From positions 36,195,571 to 36,259,570 of the forward strand of contig NC_067123.1 in assembly GCF_021347895.1 (NCBI RefSeq): a stretch of DNA of 64,000 nucleotides, in the 5' to 3' direction. The position numbers were made by a program, and so were the translations under genes. This document shows positions 23,541-37,191 of this stretch, piece after piece. The notes under the pieces were generated by a model. That model was not told where the DNA came from, did not search any database, and was given only the letters and a program-made list of their open reading frames with translations. Source of the DNA: Acanthochromis polyacanthus (Eukaryota; Chordata; Actinopteri; Pomacentridae). The stretch's first letter is position 1. The number at the start of each line of letters is the position of its first letter.

Positions 23541-26499
23541 ACTAAAGCTCATTTTAATATTGTTTAGCTAATTAGTAGTTGGTTGTTACTAAATTTGGAT
23601 GGTTATTTAGTTGGCATTTTAGTGATATCCAGTCATTTTTTATTAATAAGTGATTGTTTACATCATAAATAATTATGGGATTTGTAAAGACATGATCATA
23701 ATGACCATAAAAAACATATTTTTTTTTACTTTAAATAAAAATGTTTGCAAAATATATCCCATAGACTGCAAAAGTCTCTCAATTATATATTGACCTTAGT
23801 ATTGAGTATCTCCCTGTGAGTGATGCTCTTATAAAAAAGTGTTTTTATAATCATAGCTATAATATCTGTTACTTTCCCTACTCCCTCTGACCTTATTAAA
23901 ACTGCTGAGGGAAGTCACATCATGCAGGAATATGTTTGCTGTTATATTTTTAACATTACATGGAATCCTGTTCTCATCCATTTTGCTGTTGCGGTCTGCT
24001 TCATAAAGTTGCTTTGGTAACTGCAGACACAGTACTCCCTGAGTGAATGAATAATTCAGAAACTGTCGAAACTTTCAAACACTCAGTGGTTCCTGTTGAC
24101 GCTGTTGCACAAACTGTTCCGCTCACAGGTGAGACCACGTTTGGCCAGAAATGTCCAAAAGGAGATGGGTGGAATTCAAAATCTGCCAGACTATCAGCTG
24201 CTCGGCTCCCGTCAGCCGAAGACACAGACCGTCTTCTCCTGCTGCTGCTGCTGCTGCTGCAGGTATGTTTATAGGAATATAGGAACAGAACAGAGACTTT
24301 CATATTTTGTTTCATTCTTTATGAAGTCATACTTTTTACAAACCATATTAAACGTGACATATGAAAGTACTTTAACATGGAAACAGTCTGTGTGGAAAAT
24401 TGAGGATATAAATTATGCTTTTTTTCTGTGAATTTGAGGATTTTAACAGAGTTGAAATTCCAAATAACTGTATTATACAAGCGCTGTATATTTTCAGATT
24501 AAAGATTAAATGTCCCTCCAAAGGATTCCAATACATAGCAATGTGTACATTTACATAAACTGTAGCAGCCTAATGAAATATTAAACACAGTATTTTCTTC
24601 AGGAGTGAAAAATGTCTTAAATCTGCAGGTTGGATCTAGACTCAGGGAATTTGGACTTTTTAATAATACAATATCAAGTTTATTAGGCAAGAATATGGCA
24701 CCAACTAGTGGAAAGAACCTCCATATTTCTAAAATCTTGGCCCAGAATGTCAAAAACCTGCTTCCACATCTTTGAAATGCTTCTTTAAATAGTTTACTGA
24801 TCAAAAAATTAACAATAGATAAAAAAAATCAGAGAGATAATTCAGTGTTACTATCATTCAGTTGCTGTATTGTGCAGAAAATGTCAGAAAACATAAAAGC
24901 AAACCTTCCTATTATACAAAGAATAGGTTGTTTTGATCAAATGCAAACTATTCTTATACAAAAGATCAGTTCCACATGGAGTCTGTGTGTAAAATATTGT
25001 CCATCCTTTCCTTTTATCGCCACCATCTGTCCTAGAAAACGATGCCAGCCTCTCATGTTACCTGCAGTCACATTCAGCCGAGACAGCTCAAATGTTTCCT
25101 CTTTGAAGGAGTTTGTTGCCGTATTGTTGCCCAGAATAGTCCAATCAAATGTCATGCTGTAAAATACGAGGCGATGGCTGCAGCCTTTATTATCAGAAAG
25201 CTCTGACATGAAAACATTTTGTGTTGAAAAAGAAAAACTCTTAACTGGGACAGCTCTGGCAGCCTCTCCTCCTGTTACCATAGAAACTGAGCAGACGTTT
25301 TAAGCAGCATTCACACAACATATAATACAGTCAAATTTATGACATTGTTGTTACATGTGTTGATATTAGTAATGATTATTATTTTAAAAATAATAATTAT
25401 GACAATGTCATTGTACTAGAATACATTGTCGGATTGTTCTACGTCACTATTGCCACATATTTTCAAATGTGAATTGAGGAAGATGAAACAACAAAGTAAA
25501 TTAAATCACATGGTTTATTTGTTTTAGCCAATAAACAGCTGATTGATCATTAGAGGCTACACTGGTGGACTGAAACTAAATACATTTACTTAAATACTCT
25601 GTACAAATGGAGATACATTCACACTCAGAGAGAAATGGTATTGGTGTTAATTCCCCATAACTACTATATGTACATACAGAATGCGGCTTCTCTAATCTTT
25701 AAAGCAGCTAACAAAATAGGAGAGTCACTCGTATAATTAGTTATTCATTCAAGGTATGGTATAATGGGACTTTACAACCAGACTTTCTCCCTTCACCTGC
25801 ACCTGCATCACTTCTAAACTAAAAGTATTTCGGTCACATCTTTAGCTATGATTATAGCTCTGTAAAACTTCATAAATGAGACTAACACTGAAGGACACAG
25901 TTTGAGAACCACTGGTCTAACTTGCCGGTATTCACTGTGATATTGATGAAGCACAGAATGAATGTGTGATGACCTCGCTTTGTCAAGAGCACAGTGTCTC
26001 ACAGTTTACACTCATTTTACAGTAAAATAAAATGAAAACTGTGCTGTTTTCAGGTTAAAATCTAAAGACTGCATTGCACCAAATGTGTCAAGATTCCAAC
26101 AAGGACTTTCACTTGTTATTAAGTTTTTAGCCATATTTTTTATTGCTTTTAGTGATCAATTTAAAGATGTATTCTGGCCCTGTTTACTAAAGTCGCATTA
26201 CTTTCCTGTCTTGTCAAATGTTACATGTCAATAATGATATTGACATTTTATGGACCTAACTGCTATATGCAATATATATCCTATGGATTTCAAAAGTCCT
26301 CAATTATATATTGATCCAGTGGATGTTCAATCATATCGGAGATATCACATATCCAAATGAATTTTATCAATAACAGTATTATTGGTTTTGATATTATTAT
26401 TCAAAGGAGAGTGCCGTTATATATCTCAAATGTGTTTGGGGAGATGTTTAAGTAAAAAAATCTCTAATAATTTTCAGCAATTCATCTCTAGTGGTGGTA
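23541..26499. other. Intergenic DNA between mterf1 and akap9
   Basis: No gene can be supported. A minus-strand open frame at 24937-25281 includes an exon-like 141-nt segment (25062-25202), and a (CTG)n run lies at about 24238-24260. The stretch should hold the untranslated first exon of mterf1, which I could not locate. Confidence 0.5.
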
Positions 26500-26769
26500 T
26501 TTCTGACTGTCCATGAAGGCAGCACTAGTGGAATGCGGGGAGCGTGGCCGTGAGACACCTACACGACGTCATCACAGTTGGGTCTCATGTTTACGTGGAA
26601 AACATGGCGGCGGACTACCAACAAGGAGACAGCTAACGCGAGTTCAAGTCTCTGGCAGCGAGCTGGAAGCCAGACGAGAGATATTTTAGCAGTTAGGGTT
26701 TTAGATTTCTCTCTCAGATACTTCGTATGAAGCAGCTTCCCTCTTGTTTCAGCCACCGGGACCGCGGCC
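26500..26769 (+). promoter_or_regulatory. akap9: akap9 promoter and 5' UTR region
   Basis: The 270 bp before the akap9 start are CpG-richer than the flanks. They hold GACGTCA (CRE-like) at 26565-26571 and AACATGGCGGC at 26601-26611, a good YY1 motif of the kind often found at or just after transcription starts. The exact start is not visible. Confidence 0.55.
26604..26636 (+). promoter_or_regulatory. akap9: Upstream ORF in the akap9 leader
   Basis: An ATG in strong context (AACATGG) opens a 10-codon frame, MAADYQQGDS, then TAA, ending about 130 nt before the akap9 start. If the leader begins upstream of it, this could dampen translation. It overlaps the YY1-like motif, so it may equally lie at the very start of the transcript. 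Confidence 0.4.
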
Positions 26770-26817
26770 ATGGAGGACGAGGAGAGGCAAAAGAAGCTGG
26801 AGGCCGGCAAAGCAAAG
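26770..26817 (+). CDS. akap9: akap9 exon 1 (coding part)
   Basis: Sixteen codons, MEDEERQKKLEAGKAK, ending in phase 0 at AAG/GTATGA. The peptide is essentially identical to the start of vertebrate AKAP9, which fixes this ATG as the start. Confidence 0.93.
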
Positions 26818-29800
26818 GTATGAATTCTCCGTTTGGCTGCTAGCCTAACTCCCTGACACCGCTCTCAGTGCTTTAAAGTTGGAGCTGAATGTTGCCGACA
26901 ACTTATTTTCCCTCTCGGCTGGTGTCTGTCAGCTGTTTTTGTGTTCCCCCTCCCCTCAGTATCAGCTGTCAGTCCATGCGCCCCGCTCTGACAGCTGGGT
27001 GCTCGCCGGGGGGGTTAGCTTAGCCGCTGCTAGCCCCGGACGCCTTTGTCATAAATGGTAAATGGTTGTATTTATATAGCGCTTTTATCCAAAACGCTTT
27101 ACATGATATGTCACATTTACCCATTCACACACACAGTCACTCACTGATGGCGGAAGCTGCCATGCAAGGCGCTAACCACGACCCACCAGGAGCAATTAGG
27201 GGTGTCTTGCTCAGGGACACCTCGACATGAACACGATGGGCTGAGGATCGAACCAGCAACCTTCCAGTTACAAGACGGCCACTCTACCTACTGGGTCACT
27301 CTACCTACTGAGCCATGCCGCCCCCATTTCATGCCGCATGCCTGACATTACTCCACTGTTTCCTTTTTCTTTTCTCAAAACTGGTGTGTAGAAGTGTACA
27401 TGCTGTGCCAACTTAGCCATTCACAAACACGTCACATCGGTAACGAGGGCTTATAAACGACACCTGAAGTGACACTGGCAAGCTGGTGTAACAGGATTTA
27501 CAGGACGTGTGCCCTCCAGCTGGAACAGACATTGCCCCACACGCCAAACTTGTGCTATATTGGTTTTATCAACCAGCAGCAGTGAAAAATTAGGTCAGGA
27601 CAACCCCCACCCATCTAACTAACCAGACAAAACAACAGTGATGATACTGGACTTCCTTTTGTCTTGTAAACCTGGATGACTTCTTATGTTATCCTATATA
27701 AATTGTGGCATTGCCATAAATGTAAATAAAATTGTAGATCTGGCTGATAATGTATTGCATGATCTTGCAGCAACTCTGTTATGCAACATCTGGCCCCTGT
27801 ATATAAAGTGCTGCATCTTAACAACATAAATTGAAGCTAGCAAGACATACAAACCTCCACGTGTAATGCACAGTGTAATATCAATACACAATGGAGGCAT
27901 GTGGCTAATGAGATCTCATGAGTCAGTTGTGATAGTCTTCTCTGAATAAAAAGTCACATAGTTGCCAGTGATGTAATTATCTGCTCTTAAAATCCCTCAG
28001 TGGTCATTGATTCAATGCTGAAAAACAGATCTCTTGTTGTTTGAATTACATATTTATAATTTTTTTCAATGAAAATAATCCCCATCCGGCCTTAAAATGG
28101 ATTAGATGTAACTCTACAGCCGTTACTTTATCTACAACGTGCAGGTCTATGAAATCCCTGTCTCTCTGTTTACCCAAGTCCTTCCCATTCACTGCAGCTC
28201 AAACACTGTAAAACTAGCATTGCTACACAATGGAAAGTTGCAATTCAGTCACAGATGAAGCCCTACAGGTCGACAGGATTGGTATCTTAGGTTTGTTACA
28301 TGAGAAACCCCAGAAGTCTAAAGACATGTTTTTGAAATGGACATTTGTACACCGCAGTGTCAAGGTGGAAAGTATCTGCTTATTTCACTGCATGCACTTC
28401 CTGCATTTACAAAAGCACCACATGGATGACATGTGAACAAGATAAGGCAAATTGCAAAAAGGTAATCTGAATGAATCATGTCGGCAGTCTGGTAAAGGGG
28501 CTGCACTTCAAATTGTTTCCATCCTGATGCGACACTGAAGCATCTAGTATGTAGTTTAGTGGGTCTTCTGGTCGCTCCAGATTTCATGCTCGAACTGGTG
28601 CTCTGACTTTGAGGTTTTTTCACAGTAAGAGAGGACATACAGTAGAAAAGACCATCTCCCTGGTTGTGACTTTGATATTTTGGTTTATAAAAGGCGCCTC
28701 TGTGCTGCAGGCTGGTTTGACTGCTGTTTTTCCACACAGCACCATGTCACCATGTCCTCACATGCAGTGGAGAAACTCTTTGATAACACTGAGGAGAGGT
28801 TTCTGGGACTTATGTGTGCTCGCAAGCTTGCAGAGTCTGAGCTAATAAGTGTTGGAGTCAGTGAACAATCTGTGGGGAGTGAGTTTACTACTGAGTTTAC
28901 TTAAAAAATAAAGGCACCTTTTGCCTAAAATTTATACAGAATTTGATTTTTGGGATTGATTTGAAGAAATCCAGTTAATAAATCAGATGTAAAGATCAGT
29001 GACAGTGATGCGTTGCTTGAGTCACACAAAGGAGGTTTTCATGTTGATGTCTGGGTGAACGGTAAACCGCCAAACATCTATTGTATATCCTGTTTGAAAT
29101 GATGTTTATACCAGGGAAGTGTCTGTTGAGTCATACCAGATAATAAGCAAAGTAAAACATGTGGGCTGGTGTTGCCAGGTTATTGTTTCTAACCATTAGC
29201 TGCAGATGTATTGTTGCTTTCACGTCTGCCTGTGCAAGATGGATCATACTGAAAAGTGCATTACTGGCGCTATGGATTTATTTGCTCAGTTCTCCAGTTA
29301 CACGAGTGCCATCCTCTGAGACTTCCTCTTTGCAAAGCACCCAGAACTGCACTGATGAGCTCAGGATGGTGTAAGAATTTGGTGTTAGGTCAAAGAAACT
29401 CGGATATGGCACCTTTTGTAGGGAGTCTGTGACTTTAACGTTATCTCTTCAGTCTCTCTTCTTTTTCACATCTACTCTGTCTAATCCGAGTCTAACCAGG
29501 CATCTGTAATGTCACTTTTTAGCACCAATCATAGGGAGGAAGTTGTGTAAATTGTCTTATTTTTTTGTCTGAAACATTAAGGGGCAAAGATGTATATGGG
29601 TCGAGATGTTGTGCTTATTTTCCTCCCCTCGCTGTTACTAATAGATGGGTGTGTCTCCACTGAATGAAATTTACTTTTAATGTTGTTGTGTATTTAGTCT
29701 TTCATCCTGTGATCCATCCTGGTGTGTCTGATCATCATTCTGTTCCTCTCAGTGTGTTGCACAGCACTAATTTTTAATAAAACATCGGGGAATAAAAAGT

Positions 29801-32800
29801 GTCAGCCCGTTTGCGGTTCCAGCAGCTTCAAATTTATCCTGATTGGCTCAGGGGGAGGGCACAGCAGTGTTGTTTAATTTGGCTCAGGGGATGCAAACAT
29901 CATTCATGAAGGAGAGAAAGCTCATTCGTTTCTCTGCCTGTCAATGTCTGCTGGTCACTAATTAGGAGTAACTTTATCAGCTTCTGGCATTGTGTGAATG
30001 GTTTGCACACAAACAAAGCTCAGTGTCTTTCTGCTAAATGAGGTTTTGGTTGAGCAGCGCAGACTGTCATAGAGCTGTAATGCCTCATTGTGCTTGTGAC
30101 AGCTGCTCATTATGCTAAGAAGATGCCTTATTATTATTATTATTTGCAAATCAAATGCAATAGTATTGTTGTCTCGCAGATATTTAGTATACCAGATATT
30201 TACGAAAAGATCTGTAGAGAGACCACTAGTTCTAAAACAGTTCATTTTATTAGTGCATCCATAGAATACGAGTAGGTTTTCCCGTGGTTCAGCTGGACTA
30301 ACAGGTCGGCGTCACTGTCAGTCAGCGTTGCAGGTTTTGAGGACAGCAAAGATACAAGTTGATCTACTTAACTTAGGCCTGAATAATCCTTCAGGTGACT
30401 GATCATGGAGGTGTCCTGCATCACTGTAATGAGACGATTATGACCACCACAGTTTATGCAGCTTTATTAATTGGCATAATTGACACTGCCACTTTGAAGC
30501 TACACTTTTTATCATCTGTAGCACAACCTCAGTCTTCTGAAAGCTTTAAAACTGTGCTTCTGTTGTGCTGTGCTGCTTTAGAAGGGATTGCCGGGTGATT
30601 AATTGAATGTGATAGTCGAGCAGCTGCCCAGTCTTAATTAGCTACAACCTGGATGACGACTAAACCTGACTTTCTGTGCAGCTCTGCATGCTTTTGTGAG
30701 GACTGAGATGATTTCTCCTAATGTAGCAAACTGGTTTTCACTTGATGCAATCCTGTTGGAGTCCGCATCCTGCAGGAATATTCTAGAAGCTGGGAAGTGT
30801 AGCAGTAATATGAAGCTGCAGCTGCATGACACAACAGATAACTAATGTATTGCTATCATGCCCTGCACGAGTCTCTGTGGGTTTTACTGCCAGGATGAGA
30901 GAGAAGGCTTTCAGGAAGGAAGTCTGAGGATGTTTTTATATCTTTGCATTTTTGTTTACACCAAATTAAAAGCTTAAAAGTCACACTTGGCTTCAAGTGA
31001 AAATGCAGTAAATTATGTAAAAAAATACTCCAATTTAAACAAACTACGGAAAGACTCAATTTGCAAGGTTCTGGTTTGTACTTGAGATTTAGAATCTAGC
31101 ATTTATTTGAAATCACTGAGCTCCGTATTCACCTGCTGTTGTGCACAGAAAGAACAGTTTTGATAATTCAGCAAGGACAGGGCTGGAAACATTTGAACTA
31201 GTGTTTTTATTCGACTGCCAGTAAAGCCGGTCTGCTCCACTGCTTTGGTGTGGAGTCACTGCCTTCTTTCAAGACTGATGGTTGCTCTCTGCCTGCCGTT
31301 GTGTCTGTGGTGAAGAAGGAGTCTGGGTCAGGAGTCATTAAGAGAGACATGCTGGAAAACAAGTAACTCAATCATTCCCGGATACTTGGCTTGACTTCTG
31401 CTGTTGGCTAAAGAAGAAGAAGAAGATATTAAACTGAACCGCAGTGTGTTTTAGGAGTGACCATTTTTGCCACAAATGCACACCAATCTCTTTAAAGTGA
31501 CTTGGAGGACCTCTGTTTTTTTTGCGTGTTTTACCTCTGTGTCATATATTCTATTAAATTCTTTCCTGTATCTAACACACTGTTTACTGACATTATGCAC
31601 AAGCTTTACTGTCGCAGGACAAACCACTAAAATGAGTCTATATTCCACTCTGACTGGTCTAAAAGAGTCCTGCAGTCAGCTTCTCTGTCACATGCCAGCT
31701 ATGTGTTCTTTCTGTTTAAGCCATTACACCACCTCTTAGTTCCGAGCTTTTCGAACACGTCACAGATAAACTGCAGCTCCACCTGCTGTACCGGTGATGA
31801 AGCAGGCGGGGCGGAGGCAGCTTCAGATGTTTTGTATTCACAGCTACTAGCTATTGTTCATTGCATACTGTAATGATTGTGTGTGTGTGCAGAGGATTTA
31901 GGCCCTGAAGTCGCTCGGTGTCGACTAACACAATGTTGCTGACACTCTCATTGGCACATGACAGGAGAGGCGTCGGGCTTCCTCTCTCTGGACTGCTGAT
32001 AGTGAGGCTTCTTTTCCTTTGCAGAAATGACAGAGACCTGACCACAAGGTGAAAGAATTGTATCTAGAAGTATATTGAAGTGTCTGTAAATTGTATCTGA
32101 GGGTTTTCAGAGTGTGAGTGTCCCCTATTTAATATTGACACATTATGTAAATAATACATGTAAACACTGTTTAATCATTGCCTTAAGCATCACATGTACT
32201 GAGCTGCTTTTTCAGTTGGTATCTAAAGTGTCTTAAACAGACCTGTGCATTCAGTATTTTGTTCCTCAAGCACTTAAAGTTGTAACATGTGACAAATGAT
32301 GGTCGGTCATGCATTGTACAAAGGCAGTCATATGTCTTCAGAATGCAGTCATCAGCAGATGCATTGAAGAAAAAAAAGTAAAACATTTTTTGCATTAGCT
32401 ACCCAAATGTGATGATTCTATACCCAGACATTTTATTACTATTTTTTTTATTTTATTCTATTGTCCCATATTCCAGTGACCAGCAGTCTAGAGCTCAGAG
32501 ATCTTTAGTTTAGTGTCATATATGACAAAGAAAAGTGTCAAATATTCACATTTGAGAAATTGAAATTATCAAATAGTTGGCTTTTTTTTGTTTGAAAGCT
32601 GAATGAAANNNNNNNNNNNNNNNNNNNNNNNNNCTTCTTTTTCACGTCTAGTCTGTCTAATCCAAGACTAACAGGGCATCTGTAATGTCACTTTTTAGCA
32701 CCAGTCATGGGGAGGAAGTCATGTAAATTCTCTTATTTTTTGTCTGAAACATTAAAGAGCAAAGTTTTAGATGGGTTGACATGTTGCGCTTATGTTACTC

Positions 32801-35800
32801 CCCCGTTGTTACTAATAGATGGGTGTGTCTCCACTGAATGAAATTTACTGTTAATGTTGTGTATTTAATCGTTCTGTCTGTGATCCGTCCTGGTGTGTCT
32901 GATCATCATTCTGTTCCTCCCAGCGTGTTGCGCAGCACGAATTTTTAATAAAACATCAGGGAGTAACGAGTGTCAGCCGTTTGCGGTTCTAGCAGCTTCA
33001 AATTTATACTGATTGGCTCAGGGAGGGCACTGCAGTGTTGTTTAATTTGACTCAGGGGATGCAAACATCATTCATGAAGGAGTGCAAGCTCATTTGTTTC
33101 TTTGCCTCTCTGATATGTCTGCTGGTCACTAATTGGGAGTAACTTTAGCAGCTTCTGGCATTATGTGAATGGTTTGTACACAAGCAAAGCTCAGTATCTT
33201 TCTGCAAAATGAGGTTTTGGCTGAGCAGCACAGAGTGTCATAGAGCTGTAATGCCTCTTTGTGCTTTTGACAGCTGCTCATTATGCTAAGAAGATGCCTT
33301 ATTATCATTATTTGTGAATCAAATACATAGTACTATTGTCTTGCAGATATTTAGTATGCCAGATAGTTACAGAAAAGATCTGTAGAGAGACCACTATTTA
33401 TAAAACAGGTAATTTTTATATATGCATCCATAGAATACGAGTAGGTTCTCCCATGTGTCACTTGGACTAACAGTCAGTGTCACTGTCCGTCAGCGTTGCA
33501 GGTTTTGAGGACAGCAAAGATACAAGTTGATCTACTTAACTTAGGCCTGAATAATCCTTCAGTGGACTGATCATGGAGCGCCCTGCATCACATCTGTGAT
33601 AGACTATTAAAGCCACCACAGTTTATGCAGCTTTATTAATTGGCAGAACTGACACTGTCACTTTGAAGCTACACTTTTTATCATCTGTAACACAACCTCA
33701 GTCTTCCGAATGCTTTAAAACTGTGCTTCTGTTATGCTGTACTGCTTTAGAAGGGATTGCCGGGTGATTAATTGAATGTGATAGTCGAGCAGCTGCCCAG
33801 TCTTAATTAGCTGCAACCTGGATGACGACTAAACCTGACTTTCTGTGCAGCTCTTGATGCTTTTGTGAGGACTGAGAGGATTTCTCCTAATGTAGCAAAC
33901 TGATTTTCACTTGATGCAATACTGTGGAAGTCAGCATCTTGGAGGAATATTCTAGAAGCTGGGAAGTGTAGCTGTAATATGAAGCTGCAGCTGCATGGCA
34001 CAACTGATAACTAATGTATTGATATCATACCCTGCACAGTCTCTGTGGGTTTAACTGCCAGTAAAAGAGAGAAGGCTTTCAGGCAGGAAGTCTGAGGATG
34101 TTTTTATATCGAAAAGCTCTTTGCATTTTTTTGCACAAATGAAAAGCTTAAAAGTCACACTTGGCTTTGAGTGGAAATGCAGTAAGTTATGCACAAATAC
34201 TGCAATTTAAACAGACTACAGAAAGGAACACTCAAGTTGCCAGGTTCTGGTGTGTACTTGAGCTTTAGAATCTAGCATTTACTTGAAATTACTGAGCTTC
34301 TTATTCATCTGCTGTTGTGCACAGAAAGAACAGTTTTGATATTCAGCAAGGACAGGGATGGAAACATTTGAACAAGTGTTTTTATTCCTCTGCCAGTAAA
34401 GTCAGTCTGCTGCACTGCTTTGGTCTTGAGTACACTGGAGTTGCTGCCTTCTTTAAAGACTGAGTGTTGCTCTCTGCCTGCTGTTGTGTCTGCGGTGCGG
34501 AAGGAGACTGGTCAGGAGTCATTAAGAGAGACATGCTGGAAAAGTAACTCAATCATTCTCGGATTCTTGACTTGACTTCTGCTGTTGGCTAAATCGAAAA
34601 TAAGGATAAAGAAGAAGAAGGACATATTAAACTGAGCCAAATTTAATCACCTAAATACTGCAGTGTGTTTTAGGAGTGATCATTTTTGCCACAACGAACA
34701 CCAATCTCTTTAAAGTGACTTGGAGGACCTCTGTTTTAATTGTGTGTTTTGGCGTTACCTCAGTGTAATATTGGATTAAATTCTTTCTTGTATCTAACAC
34801 ACTGTTTACTGACATGATGCACAAGCTTTACTGTCTCAGGACAAACCACTAAAATGAGTCTATATGCCACTCTGACCAGCCTAAAAGAGTTCTGCAGTCA
34901 GTTCCTCCATCACATGCCAGCTTCCACGCTGTGTCCTATGTGTTCTTTTTGTTAAAGCGTTACACCACCTCTTATTCAGAGCTTTTTGAACACGTCACAG
35001 ATAAACTGCAGCTCCACCTGCTGTACCGGTGATGAAGCAGGCGGGCGGAGGTAGCTTCAGATGCTTTGTATTCACAGCTACTAGCTATTGTTCATTGCAA
35101 ACTGGAATGATTGTGTGTGTGCAGAGGATTTAGGCCCTCAAGTCGTGGGGTGTCGACTAACACAATGTTGCTGACACTCTCATTGGCACATGACATGAGA
35201 GGCGTCGGGCTTCCTCTCTGGGTTGCAGTGGACTGCTGATAGTGAGGCTTCTTTTCCTTTACATAAATGACAGAGACCTGAACACCAGATGAAAGACTTG
35301 CATCTAGAATAGAAGATATATTGAAATGTCTATAAACTGTATCTGAGTGTTGTCAGAGTGTGAGTATCACCTATTTAATATTGACACATTATGTAAATAA
35401 TACATGTAAACACTGTTGTAATCATTGCCTTAAGCATCACATGTACTGAACTGCCCTTTTTCAGTTGGTATTTAAGTATGTTAAACAGACATGTGCATTC
35501 AGTATTCTGTTCCTGAAGCACTTACAGTACTAACATGTGACAAATGACGGACTTTTCTACGACAATTGCAGAGTTACTGATCATGAACTCTGATTGGTCA
35601 GTCATGCATTGTAAAAAGGCAGTCATATGTCTTCAGAAAGCAGTCATCAGCAGATTCATTTTAAAAAAAGTATTTTTTTTTTGCATTTGCTACTCAAATA
35701 TGATGATTCTAATCCAGACATTTTATTACTATTTGCTGTCTATTATCCCATATCCCAGTGTTCTATTATGTCTGACCAGCAGTCTAGAGCTCAGAGATCT

Positions 35801-37020
35801 TTAGTTTGGGGTCATGTATGACAAAGAAAAGTGTCAAATATTCACATTTGAGAAGCTGAAATGATCAAATAGTTCGTTTTTTTGTTTGAAAGCTTAATGA
35901 AATAATTTTTGGATATCAAATAGTTGCTGATTGATTTCCTTAGAATGGACTTTCAGTTGAAGAGACGATGCAAGATGAGAGTCTTTGCCAAATTATCTTA
36001 GCCAGACTTCAGTGTTGAAAAGCAATCAAAGGGGAAAGCTTTCTAGGGGGATGAATACTTATTATAGCCAATGGATATGTCTTATTTTTGCTCCTTGAGT
36101 AATGTCCCCACAGTCTGATTTATTCTGCTTAGATACAATAATAGTGTTTCACAAGTTGTGTAAGTAAAAGATTTAGAAATAAATACATAAATAAATGCCA
36201 GTGCTTGTTCAGAAAGCAGCAAGTTAGTGGCTGTCACCAGGTGAAAAAATATCAGTGTTTGGATGTTGTTGTTTTTTGACGCCGTTGTCAGACACAGATA
36301 TGTTAAAAAACACCATGTAGAAATATTGCTGTGTAAATGTTTTCAGACAGCAGATGGTGATACACCTACGTGATTTCTGCTTCCCCAGATGGCGATGCAG
36401 CTACGCAGGCTTCACTTCTCCATATGCTCAGCCGAGGCTCTGCTCTGCCCAGCCAAATAGGGCAGCCTGCTATGATAAGCTGCTCAAAGAAAGCCCGGGA
36501 TTCGCTCGACTTTTCCAAAAGTCTGAGTGATTTCTGCTGGCAGGTTCAGTGTATGTGACACACTGCTGCTCCTGTGTGATTGAGTCAGCATTAAACGATC
36601 GCTGTCGTTAAATCAGCCTTGATGAAACTGGCATTCATTCACATTTCTTTCTGTGTGCTCTGTTATTTGATGCATAAAGCTCTTCCGGAAATACAGATAG
36701 ATGGGTATATTTGGATAAGGGCTGGGCTGTGGAGGTGCGGAGGCTCAGATCAAGAGTCCTTTGAGCCTTTCACCACGTGTTGTAGGTGGGAAACACGACC
36801 ACGACACCCACTCCTAACTCTGTTATGTCAGCCTCTAACCTTTTATGCAGCAAACCAGAGCTGTCAAAAAGCTGCTGCTACAGGACTGTTGTTTGCCAGA
36901 TGTGTGCACATAAAATAAATACTAATCTTCAAGGATTTTCTTGGTTCAGAATGGGCCATGGAGAGATGACTATGCATGAAAGTAAGCGTACAAATACATA
37001 ATTCATAAGACTCATGAAAA

Positions 37021-37083
<63 letters not shown>

Positions 37084-37150
37084 TTTTTTTTAATATATAT
37101 ATATATCTATATATCTAAATATTGTGTGTATATATATGTATATATATGTG

Positions 37151-37191
<41 letters not shown>

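Noticed and set aside
24047..24431. Plus-strand frames with poly-Leu or poly-Cys around the CTG run
   Set aside because: The homopolymer peptides come from the (CTG)n tract. There is a possible donor at 24262, but no partner exons or family match.
35930..36070. GGGGGATGAATACTTATTATAG as the end of another Tc1 element
   Set aside because: It resembles a Tc1 terminus over about 20 bases, but no second end or transposase remnant was found nearby.
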